Of a stretch of DNA of 11,514 bases, positions 1 to 9,281 are shown in pieces. Origin of the DNA: Persephonella sp. (GTDB taxonomy: Bacteria > Aquificota > Aquificia > Aquificales > Hydrogenothermaceae); the NCBI GenBank assembly GCA_027058925.1, contig JALTAS010000123.1, positions 1-11,514 on the forward strand. The letters are read 5' to 3'. Each line of letters opens with the position of its first letter. Position 1 is the first letter of the stretch. Below the pieces are notes generated by a model that made no database searches, was not told where the DNA came from, and worked only from the letters and a program-made list of their open reading frames with translations. The position numbers and the translations under genes were made by a program.

Positions 1-2955
1 ACAACCATGTTTCTATATAAAAACATAGACATAATACCAAAGGGAGAGTACGGTCTTGTCTTTGTTGATGATGTTGACAGCATTCTGAAAACAGCAAAAA
101 ATATAGACAAGGTACTTATGCTTTTAGGTTTTTCTCAGGAAGATATAGAATACACACTGAAGTTTATAACATTTAAGCAGAATTTATTTAAAAAAGGACA
201 GCCTACAGAGGAAGATTTTGAACTTCTACAGCACTGGCAGTCAAAAGTCCAGAAAATAGCAGAGAAAAGAAAAGGGGTTCTGATAGTTTCATCTGCAACA
301 TCAAATCCACGGTCAAAAAGGGTAAACCTGTTCAGGGAGCTTTTAGGATTTGAGGTTGGAAGACCATCTTTAACGCTGAGAAATATTGAGGATATATACG
401 AAAAACCTGAAAAGGTGTGGGAAAAGAGCGTTGAGACTATCAAAAAATTAGGAAAAGGGGGACTGGCTTTTCTGTCCTCATCTGAAACCAGAGAAACTCT
501 TGAAAAATATGTGGAATTTCTGAACAAAAACGGTATTACAGCTGTCTCTTATGAAGAGCTTATGGACAGGCTTGATGATTACAGGGAAGGAAAAATTCAG
601 ATTGCTGTAGGTTTTGCAAGCTACAGAAATCCTCTTGCAAGGGGTATAGACCTTCCTGATGTTATCAGATATGCCGTTTTTGTTGGTGTTCCAAAACTTC
701 AGTTTAATATAAGATTTGAAGAAGAGTTTATACATCTATATTACTTTATGCTTTCTCTCACACCATTTCTTGCAAGAAAAAAACTCCTTGATCCTGTCCA
801 GATAAAACAGCTTTATGACTACATAAACTACCTGAAGATATACGCATTTATTCCTGCAGAAAAGCTTGAATCTGAAAAACTTGAAAAGATGAGAAAGATA
901 CAGCTTTATGTGAAAAGCCTTATAGAAAAACCTGAAATTTTTTCAGCTGTCCAGCAATCTCCTGAGATAACATTGAGAAAAGAAGAAGATACATTTATTT
1001 TGACAACAGCAGACGTTACAGGATACATTCAGGCATCAGGAAGAACATCAAGGCTTTATGCAGGGGGTTTAACAAAGGGACTTGCATACCTTCTTGTTGA
1101 TGATGAAAAAGCATTTTACTCTCTACAGAAAAAGGTCAGATGGTTCAGTGAAGACATACAGTTTAAGCCTGTTGATCAGGTAAACCTTGAGGATATTCTG
1201 AAAAAAATAGATCAGGACAGAAAAAAGGTTAAAAAGGTTCTGTCAGGTGAGTTTATAAAGGAAGAAAGACAGTCATTTTTAACAACAGTTGTTATTGTTG
1301 AATCTCCAAATAAAGCAAGAACAATAGCAAACTTTTTTGGAAAACCCCTTAGAAGAAAACTCAAAAATCTTGATGCTTACGAGATAGCCATCGGGGAAAG
1401 ATTTTTAACAATTGTTGCAAGTAAAGGGCATGTTTACGATCTGAACAAAGAGGAATACTATTTTGGAGTTAAGAAAAATGGCGACCTTGTTCCTATATTT
1501 GAACCGATAGACCAGTCTAAAGACCAGATAATAAACAGCATAAGAGAGCTTGATCTTGAGGTTAATGAGATATTTATAGCAACAGACCCTGATACTGAAG
1601 GGGAAAAAATAAGCTATGATCTTTATCTTAACTCCCTTCCTTACAACTACAACATAAAAAGGGCAGAGTTCCATGAGGTAACAAAAAGGGCATTTTTAGA
1701 AGCTCTGCAAAACTTCAGGGATTTTGATGTAAATCTGGTAAAGGCACAGCTTGTAAGAAGAATAGCAGACAGATGGATAGGATTTACCATATCCCAGTAC
1801 ATACAGCAGAAACTCCACAGACACTGGCTTTCTGCAGGAAGGGTTCAAACCCCAGTTTTAGAATGGATCATTGATAGAACAGATCAGGCTAAGCAGAAGA
1901 TAGCGATAATCAGGGTAAGTATAAACGGATATCCATTTGAGTTTCAGTTTGAAGACAGGAAAAAGGCAAAATGGTTTTACGACAATCTTGAGTTTGTTCT
2001 TATAAAGGAGATAGAAAAGAAAGAAGAGGATCTTTTCGTAAAACCGTTCACAACAGATCTTATGCTATCTGAGGCGGCAAGGGAGCTTAGATTTTCTCCT
2101 CAGGAGACGATGCAGTTAGCACAGGATCTGTTTGAGGCAGGACTGATAACATACCACAGAACAGACAGCATAAGGGTTTCAGAAGCAGGTGTTTATGTTG
2201 CAAAAGAGTACATTACAGAAAATTTTGGTGAGGAGTATTTCAGACCGAGAACTTTTTCAACTGCAGGTGGAGCTCATGAATGTATAAGACCTACAAGACC
2301 TATGGACGCAGATGACCTCAGATCAATGATATACACAATGAACCTACAGGGAATAACAAACAGACATATTAAGCTGTATGATCTGATATTTAGAAGGTTT
2401 ATGGCATCACAGATGAGAGAAACTGTTGTTGAAAAGACAACATACCAGCTTAAAGCATTTGATCTGCAGCTTCAGGAAGATGTTACAATAAGAATAGTCC
2501 AGCATGGTTATGATCTGATACTTCCTGTTAGGATCTACTCAATACCTGAAGGGAAGGTTGATGTGAAAGACAAAAAATCTTATCATCTGAAGCCAAAAGT
2601 TCCTTATTACACATTTGCCACTATTGTGCAGGAGATGAAAGAAAAAGGTATCGGAAGACCTTCCACCTATGCTGTAACAGTTCAGAAACTTTTAGACAGG
2701 CATTACATAATTGAAAAAAGAGGGTATCTGTTCCCTACAAAGCTTGGAAGAACCGTCATCTCGCTTATCAAAAAAAGGGAAGATATATACAGATTTGTTA
2801 ATGCAAACTACACAAAAGAGCTTGAAGAGATTATGGACAGGGTTGAGAAAGGGGAGGCAGATTACCAGAAAGAGCTTGAAAAGCTGTTTGAGGAGCTTGA
2901 AAACAGAAAGCTGTTCTTTAAGGTTGAGATAGGAAAGTATGCATATGAAGAATAA
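1..2955 (+). CDS. rgy: Reverse gyrase, 5'-truncated by window edge
   Basis: Reverse gyrase introduces positive supercoils into DNA using ATP, by joining a helicase-like domain to a type IA topoisomerase; it is characteristic of hyperthermophiles and many thermophiles. The frame is already open at base 1 (Thr-Thr-Met), so the Met at 7 is internal, and the zinc finger and Walker A motif lie outside the window. Visible helicase motifs: DDVD (motif II, 67-78), SAT (motif III, 292-300) and GYIQASGRTSRL (motif VI, 1021-1056). The Toprim domain starts near 1282, with VIVESPNKA (catalytic Glu at 1300-1302) and ATDPDTEGEK (first Asp at 1585-1587). The topoisomerase part shows GRVQTPVL, the active-site Tyr in LITYHRTDS (Tyr at 2152-2154) and GIGRPSTYA near the C-terminus. 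The 984 codons seen match a family of about 1,100-1,200 residues lacking its beginning. The visible part has only one Cys, so the second zinc finger of some family members is absent. The gene converges on gatB. Confidence 0.97.
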   Translation, partial: TTMFLYKNIDIIPKGEYGLVFVDDVDSILKTAKNIDKVLMLLGFSQEDIEYTLKFITFKQNLFKKGQPTEEDFELLQHWQSKVQKIAEKRKGVLIVSSATSNPRSKRVNLFRELLGFEVGRPSLTLRNIEDIYEKPEKVWEKSVETIKKLGKGGLAFLSSSETRETLEKYVEFLNKNGITAVSYEELMDRLDDYREGKIQIAVGFASYRNPLARGIDLPDVIRYAVFVGVPKLQFNIRFEEEFIHLYYFMLSLTPFLARKKLLDPVQIKQLYDYINYLKIYAFIPAEKLESEKLEKMRKIQLYVKSLIEKPEIFSAVQQSPEITLRKEEDTFILTTADVTGYIQASGRTSRLYAGGLTKGLAYLLVDDEKAFYSLQKKVRWFSEDIQFKPVDQVNLEDILKKIDQDRKKVKKVLSGEFIKEERQSFLTTVVIVESPNKARTIANFFGKPLRRKLKNLDAYEIAIGERFLTIVASKGHVYDLNKEEYYFGVKKNGDLVPIFEPIDQSKDQIINSIRELDLEVNEIFIATDPDTEGEKISYDLYLNSLPYNYNIKRAEFHEVTKRAFLEALQNFRDFDVNLVKAQLVRRIADRWIGFTISQYIQQKLHRHWLSAGRVQTPVLEWIIDRTDQAKQKIAIIRVSINGYPFEFQFEDRKKAKWFYDNLEFVLIKEIEKKEEDLFVKPFTTDLMLSEAARELRFSPQETMQLAQDLFEAGLITYHRTDSIRVSEAGVYVAKEYITENFGEEYFRPRTFSTAGGAHECIRPTRPMDADDLRSMIYTMNLQGITNRHIKLYDLIFRRFMASQMRETVVEKTTYQLKAFDLQLQEDVTIRIVQHGYDLILPVRIYSIPEGKVDVKDKKSYHLKPKVPYYTFATIVQEMKEKGIGRPSTYAVTVQKLLDRHYIIEKRGYLFPTKLGRTVISLIKKREDIYRFVNANYTKELEEIMDRVEKGEADYQKELEKLFEELENRKLFFKVEIGKYAYEE

Positions 2956-2972
2956 ATGACAGGCCTATTTTA

Positions 2973-4400
2973 TCAACCAAGAAGCTCAGAAAGAACCTTG
3001 TTTACAAGCTTTGGGTTTGCTTTTCCTCTGGTTGCTTTCATAACCTGACCAACAAAAAATCCCATAAGCTTTGTGTTCCCTTCCCTGTATCTTTTGACCT
3101 CTTCAGGGTGGTTAGACAGAATTTCCTCAACTATCCTTCTTATCTCACCTTCATCTGATACCTGTTTAAGACCTTCTTCCTCAACGATCTGTTTAGGTTC
3201 TTTTCCTGTTTTGAATACCTGATCAAAAACCTGTTTTGCTATCTTTGATGATATTGCTCCGCTGTCTATTAGCTGAACTATCTGGGCAATATGCTCAGGC
3301 TTTACAGGACTTTCTGTAATATCTATCCCTTCCTCGTTAAGTTTTCCTAAAAGCTCATTTATTATCCAGTTAGCTATAGATTTTGGGTTTTCAGGATAAA
3401 TGCTGACAGCCTTTTCAAAGTAGTCTGCCCTTTCTTTATCAGCAACAAGGACCTCTGCATCGTACTCTGTCAGTTTAAACTGCTCAACATACCTCTTTTC
3501 CTTTTCGTCTGGAAGCTCAGGAAGAGAGTTTTTAATTTTCTGTATGTAGTCTGCAGTTATTCTCATAGGGATAAGATCAGGATCAGGGAAGTATCTGTAG
3601 TCGTGGGCTTCCTCTTTCGTTCTCATTGTGAATGTTTTTCCTGTTTTCTCGTCAAACAGTCTTGTTTCCTGAATTATCTCTCCACCTTTTTTCAAAATCC
3701 TTGCCTGCCTTTCTATCTCATACTCTATAGCTTTCTGAACAAACCTGAATGAGTTTATATTTTTTATCTCAACCTTTGTTCCAAACTTTTCCTCCCCTTT
3801 AGGCCTGAGGGATATGTTAACATCGCATCTAAGCTGTCCCTTCTCCATATCAGCATCAGATACACCAATGTATCTCATTATGTTTCTCAGCTTTTCAAGG
3901 TAAAGCTTTGCTCCAACCGCAGATCTGATGTCAGGCTCTGAAACTATCTCCATTAATGGAGTTCCAGCCCTGTTAAGATCAACATAAGAGTATCCACCTT
4001 CATGGATAGTTTTTCCTGCATCTTCTTCCATATGAAGCCTGTGTATCCTGATCCTTTCCACTTTTCCGTCCACCTTTATGTCAATATAACCGTCTGTTGC
4101 GAGGGGCTTATCATACTGGGATATCTGATACCCCTTAGGAAGATCAGGATAAAAATAATTTTTCCTTGCAAAAACAGAAAGCTGATGAACCTTACAGTTA
4201 AGTGCAAGGGAAGCTTTGATTGCATACTCAAGAGCTTTTTTATTCAAAACAGGAAGACTTCCTGGAAGTGCAAGACATACAGGACAAACATTTGTATTCG
4301 GCTCTACCCCATACTCTATTTTACATGAGCAAAAACATTTAGTTTGTGTTGCCATCTGAACGTGAACTTCAAGCCCTATAACAGGTTCAAACTCACCCAT
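2973..4400 (-). CDS. gatB: Aspartyl/glutamyl-tRNA amidotransferase subunit B
   Basis: GatB is the kinase/transamidase subunit of cytoplasmic GatCAB, which converts Glu-tRNA(Gln) and/or Asp-tRNA(Asn) to the amide forms where GlnRS or AsnRS is missing. The N-terminus [12 protein letters not shown] is the family signature. It is followed by the cysteine pairs of CFCSC and VCPVC (a zinc-type site in this family), [18 protein letters not shown], the HMEEDAGK motif and [16 protein letters not shown]. The C-terminal third has the tail (YqeY-like) domain ending in [19 protein letters not shown]. Length is 475 residues from the chosen start, normal for the family. I chose Met at 4400 because GGAG (4410-4407) lies 6 nt upstream. 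The longer start at 4412 (479 residues) has no ribosome site and its ATG overlaps that GGAG. gatA and gatC are not in the window, so the subunits are not encoded together here. Transcription is divergent from ahcY. Confidence 0.97.
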   Translation of the reverse strand: MGEFEPVIGLEVHVQMATQTKCFCSCKIEYGVEPNTNVCPVCLALPGSLPVLNKKALEYAIKASLALNCKVHQLSVFARKNYFYPDLPKGYQISQYDKPLATDGYIDIKVDGKVERIRIHRLHMEEDAGKTIHEGGYSYVDLNRAGTPLMEIVSEPDIRSAVGAKLYLEKLRNIMRYIGVSDADMEKGQLRCDVNISLRPKGEEKFGTKVEIKNINSFRFVQKAIEYEIERQARILKKGGEIIQETRLFDEKTGKTFTMRTKEEAHDYRYFPDPDLIPMRITADYIQKIKNSLPELPDEKEKRYVEQFKLTEYDAEVLVADKERADYFEKAVSIYPENPKSIANWIINELLGKLNEEGIDITESPVKPEHIAQIVQLIDSGAISSKIAKQVFDQVFKTGKEPKQIVEEEGLKQVSDEGEIRRIVEEILSNHPEEVKRYREGNTKLMGFFVGQVMKATRGKANPKLVNKVLSELLG

Positions 4401-4410
4401 ATCTTTCTCC
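4401..4410 (-). promoter_or_regulatory. Ribosome binding site deciding the gatB start
   Basis: GGAG on the minus strand (4410-4407) sits 6 nt before the ATG at 4400-4398, which is good Shine-Dalgarno spacing. The in-frame ATG at 4412-4410 overlaps this GGAG and is preceded only by A/T bases. The shorter GatB is therefore preferred. This is read from the sequence; the choice is an inference. Confidence 0.7.
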
Positions 4411-4439
4411 ATTTTTATTTATAGATACCGATTTTATTA

Positions 4440-4467
4440 GATTATCAGAAAAGGAAACTGATGTGAA
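4440..4467 (-). promoter_or_regulatory. Possible gatB promoter (weak)
   Basis: Read on the minus strand, TTCACA (4467-4462, five of six matches to TTGACA) is followed after 15 nt by GATAAT (4446-4441, five of six matches to TATAAT). The spacer is shorter than the usual 16-18 nt and the region is AT-rich, so chance matches are likely. It is the best candidate I see for driving gatB. Confidence 0.3.
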
Positions 4468-4493
4468 GAACGGTATAAACTTAAAATAGATAG

Positions 4494-4499
4494 TATAAT
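4494..4499 (+). promoter_or_regulatory. -10 box of the ahcY operon promoter
   Basis: A perfect TATAAT lies 27 nt before the ahcY ATG. No good TTGACA-like -35 box is found at 16-18 nt spacing and there is no TG extension; the upstream sequence is A/T-rich. Transcription would start near 4506, giving a leader of about 20 nt that holds the AGGAG ribosome site and little else. This is the only substantial gap before the five-gene run, so it probably serves the whole run. Confidence 0.5.
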
Positions 4500-4505
4500 A
4501 ACTAA

Positions 4506-5783
<1,278 letters not shown>

Positions 5784-5803
5784 CTTAAATCAGGAGGATA
5801 AAG

Positions 5804-6028
5804 ATGACAAGAGAAGAAGCTATCAAAATTCTACTTGAAACAGATGAAGAGTTTAAAAAATGGCATGATGAGAGACAAGAACTGAAGTGGAAGATACAAA
5901 AGCTTGAAAAGCATTATCCACCCGATCCTGAACTTGAAGCAGAAGAAGAAAGGATGAAAAGAAGAAAACTATACCTTAAAGATATGATGGAACAAAGGAT
6001 TAAAGAATTTTTAGAAAAGAACAGATAA
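5804..6028 (+). CDS. Small coiled-coil protein, DUF465 (YdcH)-like
   Basis: A 74-residue, highly charged protein with no predicted signal peptide, membrane segment or Cys. Its pattern fits DUF465/YdcH-type proteins: an N-terminal helix (EEAIKILLETDEEFKKWHDE), a second helix ending near KLEKHYPPDPE, then EEERMKRRKLYLKDMMEQRI, which resembles the family's closing LKKxKLxLKDxI. This suggests two helices forming a short antiparallel coiled coil. The function of the family is unknown. It has the strongest ribosome site in the window (AGGAGG at 5792-5797, 6 nt before ATG), which argues that it is a real, well-translated gene. It sits 20 nt after ahcY and 10 nt before ilvD. The family assignment comes from pattern recognition and could be wrong; the gene call itself is firm. 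Confidence 0.8.
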   Translation: MTREEAIKILLETDEEFKKWHDERQELKWKIQKLEKHYPPDPELEAEEERMKRRKLYLKDMMEQRIKEFLEKNR

Positions 6029-6038
6029 GAGGTAGTAA

Positions 6039-7712
6039 ATGAGAAGTGATATAGTTAAAAAAGGTTTTGAAAGAGCTCCACACAGAAGCCTTCTCAGAGC
6101 CTGCGGACTTACAGATGAGGATTTTAACAAACCTTTTATCGGAATTGCTAACTCTTACATTGACATAATTCCTGGTCATGTCCATCTGAGAGAGTTTGCA
6201 CAGGTGGTTAAAGATGCCGTCAGAGAAGCAGGAGGTGTTCCATTTGAGTTTAATGTGATAGGTGTTGATGATGGAATAGCTATGGGGCATTCAGGCATGC
6301 ATTACTCACTGCCGAGCAGGGAGTTAATAGCTGATTCTATAGAAACAGTTGTTGAGGCCCATAAGCTTGATGGTCTTGTGTGCATCCCAAACTGCGACAA
6401 AATAGTTCCCGGTATGATAATGGCTGCTGCAAGGTTGAATATTCCAGTTATTTTTGTTAGCGGTGGTCCAATGGCTGCAGGTCACCTTCCTGATGGAAGA
6501 GCTATAGACCTTGCTACAGCTTTTGAAGCTGTTGGAGCTGTTGCACAGGGAAGAATGGAAGAGAGTGAGCTTAAAGTTATTGAGGAAAATGCTTGTCCCT
6601 CCTGTGGTTCCTGCTCCGGAATGTTTACAGCAAACTCAATGAACTGCCTTTCAGAAGTATTAGGTATAGCTCTACCGGGAAATGGATCAATATTAGCAAC
6701 TGACCCAAGAAGACAGGAGCTTGCAAGACAGGCAGGAAAACAGATCATAAAGCTTGTTAAGAAGGATCTCAAGTTCAGGGATATAGTAAATCAGCAGACA
6801 ATAGAAAATGCTTTCACACTTGATATAGCTATGGGAGGATCCTCCAATACTGTTCTTCATCTGTTAGCTATAGCAAATGAAGCCGGAATAGACTTCCCCG
6901 TTGAAAAAATAGACCAGATATCAAGAAGAACACCAACACTGTGCAAACTTGCACCTGCAAGCCATTACCACATGGAAGATCTTGACAGGGCAGGAGGAAT
7001 ATCTGCAATACTGAAGGAACTTTCTAAAAAGAATCTTTTACATCTTGACAGACCTACAGTTAGCATGAAAACATTAGGTGAGGTTATAGAGGATGCTGAT
7101 ATAAAAGATCCCAATGTGATAAGGCCTATAACAGATCCATACAGCGAAACAGGAGGACTTGCCATACTTTTTGGGAATATAGCCCCATATGGGAGTGTAG
7201 TTAAGGCTGCTGCTGTTGATCCATCAATGCAGGTTTTCAAAGGAACAGCTGTATGTTTTGACAGCGAAGAAGAAGCGATATCCGGAATATTCGGAGGAAA
7301 GGTAAAAGAAGGAAATGTTGTTGTGATAAGATACGAAGGTCCTAAAGGAGGTCCAGGTATGAGGGAGATGCTTTCTCCAACATCTGCAATAATGGGAATG
7401 GGTCTTGGGGATAAGGTGTCTCTTATAACTGATGGGAGGTTTTCAGGTGCAACAAGGGGAGCATGTATCGGACATATATCACCTGAAGCTGCAGCAGGAG
7501 GACCTATAGGGATAATAAAAGACGGTGATCAGATACTTATAGACATACCAAACAGAAAGATTGAGCTTCTTATATCTGAAGAAGAATTTGAAAAAAGAAT
7601 GAAGCATTTTAAACCTAAACAAAAGGAAATAAAAAGCAGATGGCTCAGGAGATACTCAAAACATGTAACCTCCGCAAACAAAGGGGCTGTTTTAGAAGAT
7701 GAATGTTTTTGA
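6039..7712 (+). CDS. ilvD: Dihydroxy-acid dehydratase
   Basis: An iron-sulfur enzyme that dehydrates 2,3-dihydroxy-isovalerate and 2,3-dihydroxy-3-methylvalerate to the 2-keto acids preceding valine, leucine and isoleucine. Visible family motifs: [20 protein letters not shown] (metal-binding Asp77/78), [12 protein letters not shown] (cluster Cys119 and the Lys121 that is carbamylated in this family), [16 protein letters not shown] (Cys192 is the expected second cluster ligand), [11 protein letters not shown] and [13 protein letters not shown]. The segment [13 protein letters not shown] carries Gly46 where [2Fe-2S] members have the Cys of TPCN. It therefore resembles the E. coli/Bacillus type, with which an oxygen-sensitive [4Fe-4S] cluster is associated; the cluster type here is inferred. 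Length of 557 residues is normal. The start is supported by GAGGT at 6029-6033, 5 nt before ATG. Third gene of the run, ending 8 nt before metK. No other branched-chain pathway gene is in the window. Confidence 0.96.
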   Translation: MRSDIVKKGFERAPHRSLLRACGLTDEDFNKPFIGIANSYIDIIPGHVHLREFAQVVKDAVREAGGVPFEFNVIGVDDGIAMGHSGMHYSLPSRELIADSIETVVEAHKLDGLVCIPNCDKIVPGMIMAAARLNIPVIFVSGGPMAAGHLPDGRAIDLATAFEAVGAVAQGRMEESELKVIEENACPSCGSCSGMFTANSMNCLSEVLGIALPGNGSILATDPRRQELARQAGKQIIKLVKKDLKFRDIVNQQTIENAFTLDIAMGGSSNTVLHLLAIANEAGIDFPVEKIDQISRRTPTLCKLAPASHYHMEDLDRAGGISAILKELSKKNLLHLDRPTVSMKTLGEVIEDADIKDPNVIRPITDPYSETGGLAILFGNIAPYGSVVKAAAVDPSMQVFKGTAVCFDSEEEAISGIFGGKVKEGNVVVIRYEGPKGGPGMREMLSPTSAIMGMGLGDKVSLITDGRFSGATRGACIGHISPEAAAGGPIGIIKDGDQILIDIPNRKIELLISEEEFEKRMKHFKPKQKEIKSRWLRRYSKHVTSANKGAVLEDECF

Positions 7713-7720
7713 GGTAAAAT

Positions 7721-8854
7721 ATGAAGATTATCAAAAGTGCTGAATCTGTGTGTCAGGGACATCCTGACAAAACGGCAGACATAATAGCAGATGCTATATT
7801 GGATGAGCTGATAATAAAAGACCCTTACACAAGGGCATCTATTGAAGTTCTGATAACAACAGGACTTGTCCATGTTTCTGGAGAACTTTCAACAGATGCT
7901 TATGTGGATATACCTAATATAGCAAGGGGAACTTTAATAGAGATAGGATACACAAAGCCTGAATACGGTTTTGATGGCTATACAGCCGGAGTTATAACAA
8001 CGATAAGTGACCAAAGCCCTGAAATAGCTCTCGGCGTCCCCTCTGAAGGTGCAGGAGATACATGCATAGTTGTTGGATACGCAACAAATGAGACTGAAAA
8101 TCTGATGCCATTACCCTGTAATATAGCCAACAAAATAACACAGACTATAGATGAGCTGAGGAAGGATGATATAATCCCTTTTTTCAGACCAGATGGAAAA
8201 GCTGTTGTTGTTGTTCAATACGAAGATGGAAAACCAGTGAGGATAGATTCTATTACCGTTCTGGTTCAGCATGAGCCTTATGTTTCTGAGCTTGATATTA
8301 AAAATGCTGTTGAAGAAATGGTTTTAAAAAGAGTCATTCCTGAACAGTTTATAGACGAGAAAACAACAGTTGTTATAAATCCTATAGGAAGGTTTATCAT
8401 TGGTGGTCCCATGGCAGATACAGGTCTAACAGGAAGAAAAACAATAGCAGATGCTTACGGAACAGCTGCAGCATCTGGAGGAAGTGCCTTTTCAGGAAAA
8501 GATCCAACAAAGATAGATAGATCAGCTTCATACATGGCAAGATACATAGCAAAACATATAGTTGCTTCAGGCATAGCCAATGAGTGTAATGTTGAGATGG
8601 TATATGTTATAGGGGGTGAATATCCAACTTCATTTAACATTAAGGTTGACACAGACATAGATTCACAGAAATTAAATAAAAAGGTTAAGGATTTATTTGA
8701 TTTATCTCCCACAGGAATAATAGAAAAATTAGATCTGAGAAGACCGATATACAGAAAAACCTCAAACTACGGTCATTTTGGGAGAATTGATGAAGATTTT
8801 TTATGGGAACAGTTAGATAAAAAAATTCTGGAGGAATTGAAAGATGTCTCTTGA
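7721..8854 (+). CDS. metK: S-adenosylmethionine synthetase with altered active-site loops
   Basis: MetK forms SAM from methionine and ATP in the cytoplasm. The catalytic residues of the bacterial family are all present: GHPDK (His14, Asp16), RPDGK (Lys160), LTGRK (Arg239, Lys240) and FSGKDPTKIDRSA (Lys260, Lys264, Asp266); the end has YGHFGR. Length is 377 residues, near the usual 380-400. Several otherwise very conserved segments differ: VCQGHPDK instead of VTEGHPDK or similar; GAGDTCIVVGYATNET instead of GAGDQGLMFGYATNET; AYGTAAASGGSAFSGKD instead of the usual YGG..(R/P)HGGGAFSGKD. The flexible loop over the active site is about five residues shorter than in E. coli. It is probably a functional but divergent MetK; a SAM synthetase paralogue with changed substrate preference is possible. 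GAGGT (7711-7715) overlaps the ilvD stop and lies 5 nt before ATG. The 3' end overlaps the next gene by 11 nt. Confidence 0.92.
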   Translation: MKIIKSAESVCQGHPDKTADIIADAILDELIIKDPYTRASIEVLITTGLVHVSGELSTDAYVDIPNIARGTLIEIGYTKPEYGFDGYTAGVITTISDQSPEIALGVPSEGAGDTCIVVGYATNETENLMPLPCNIANKITQTIDELRKDDIIPFFRPDGKAVVVVQYEDGKPVRIDSITVLVQHEPYVSELDIKNAVEEMVLKRVIPEQFIDEKTTVVINPIGRFIIGGPMADTGLTGRKTIADAYGTAAASGGSAFSGKDPTKIDRSASYMARYIAKHIVASGIANECNVEMVYVIGGEYPTSFNIKVDTDIDSQKLNKKVKDLFDLSPTGIIEKLDLRRPIYRKTSNYGHFGRIDEDFLWEQLDKKILEELKDVS

Positions 8855-9281
8855 AGAACATATTTATGATTTTGAGGTCTTTAAGGCACTTATTGAGTTA
8901 GAAATAAGAAGGATACAGAGATATGGAAAGAATTCCTCTTTTTCAATAGCTTTTTTATATGCTCCTGAGCTGGCATCAAAAATTAAAAAAAATAAAAAAA
9001 GTCTGGAAGAGATAGATGTGGCGTTTATTATAAAGGACAATATAAGGTCGGTTGACGTGATCTCCCCTGTTGAAGAGGATTTCGTTTTTCTATTTTTTCC
9101 TGAAACTGAAAAAGAGAGTGCTCAGAAAGTTATAAACAGATTGAAAAATGTATTGGGCGAAACAAATATAATAGAGGGTGTAGCAAGCTACCCTGAGGAC
9201 GGGACAGACAAACAGACTCTTTTTATGAAGCTTGTAGAAATTATGAATGAGAGACTTATTCCTGTTATAAACATAGAGTAA
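8844..9281 (+). CDS. Degenerate GGDEF-domain protein
   Basis: A 145-residue soluble protein whose whole length fits a shortened GGDEF fold. ALIELEIRRIQRYGKNSSFSIAFL resembles the start of the domain (L..E..RA.RYG....), VAFIIKDNIRSVDVISPVEEDFVFLFPE-like sequence follows, and GVASYPEDGTDKQTLFMKLVEIMN corresponds to the conserved GVA..P.DG...L...AD segment. The signature itself reads VEEDF (76-80) instead of GGDEF, losing both glycines, and the N-terminal DxLTxLxNR motif is missing. It should therefore not make cyclic di-GMP; a binding or scaffold role is possible but not shown. It has no sensor, receiver or membrane domain. Its ATG lies 11 nt inside the metK end, with GGAGG at 8830-8834, so translation is probably coupled to MetK. 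It is the last gene of the run, and its stop abuts the opposing lpd stop. Confidence 0.8.
   Translation: MSLEEHIYDFEVFKALIELEIRRIQRYGKNSSFSIAFLYAPELASKIKKNKKSLEEIDVAFIIKDNIRSVDVISPVEEDFVFLFFPETEKESAQKVINRLKNVLGETNIIEGVASYPEDGTDKQTLFMKLVEIMNERLIPVINIE

Noticed and set aside
7..9. Met at 7 as the reverse gyrase start
   Set aside because: The frame is open to base 1 and the residues sit just before helicase motif II; family members have about 170-200 more residues here.
2902..2915. Terminator between reverse gyrase and gatB (AACAG-AAAG-CTGTT)
   Set aside because: The stem is only 5 bp and A/T-heavy, lies in reverse gyrase coding sequence, and has no good T run; it would be unstable at high temperature.
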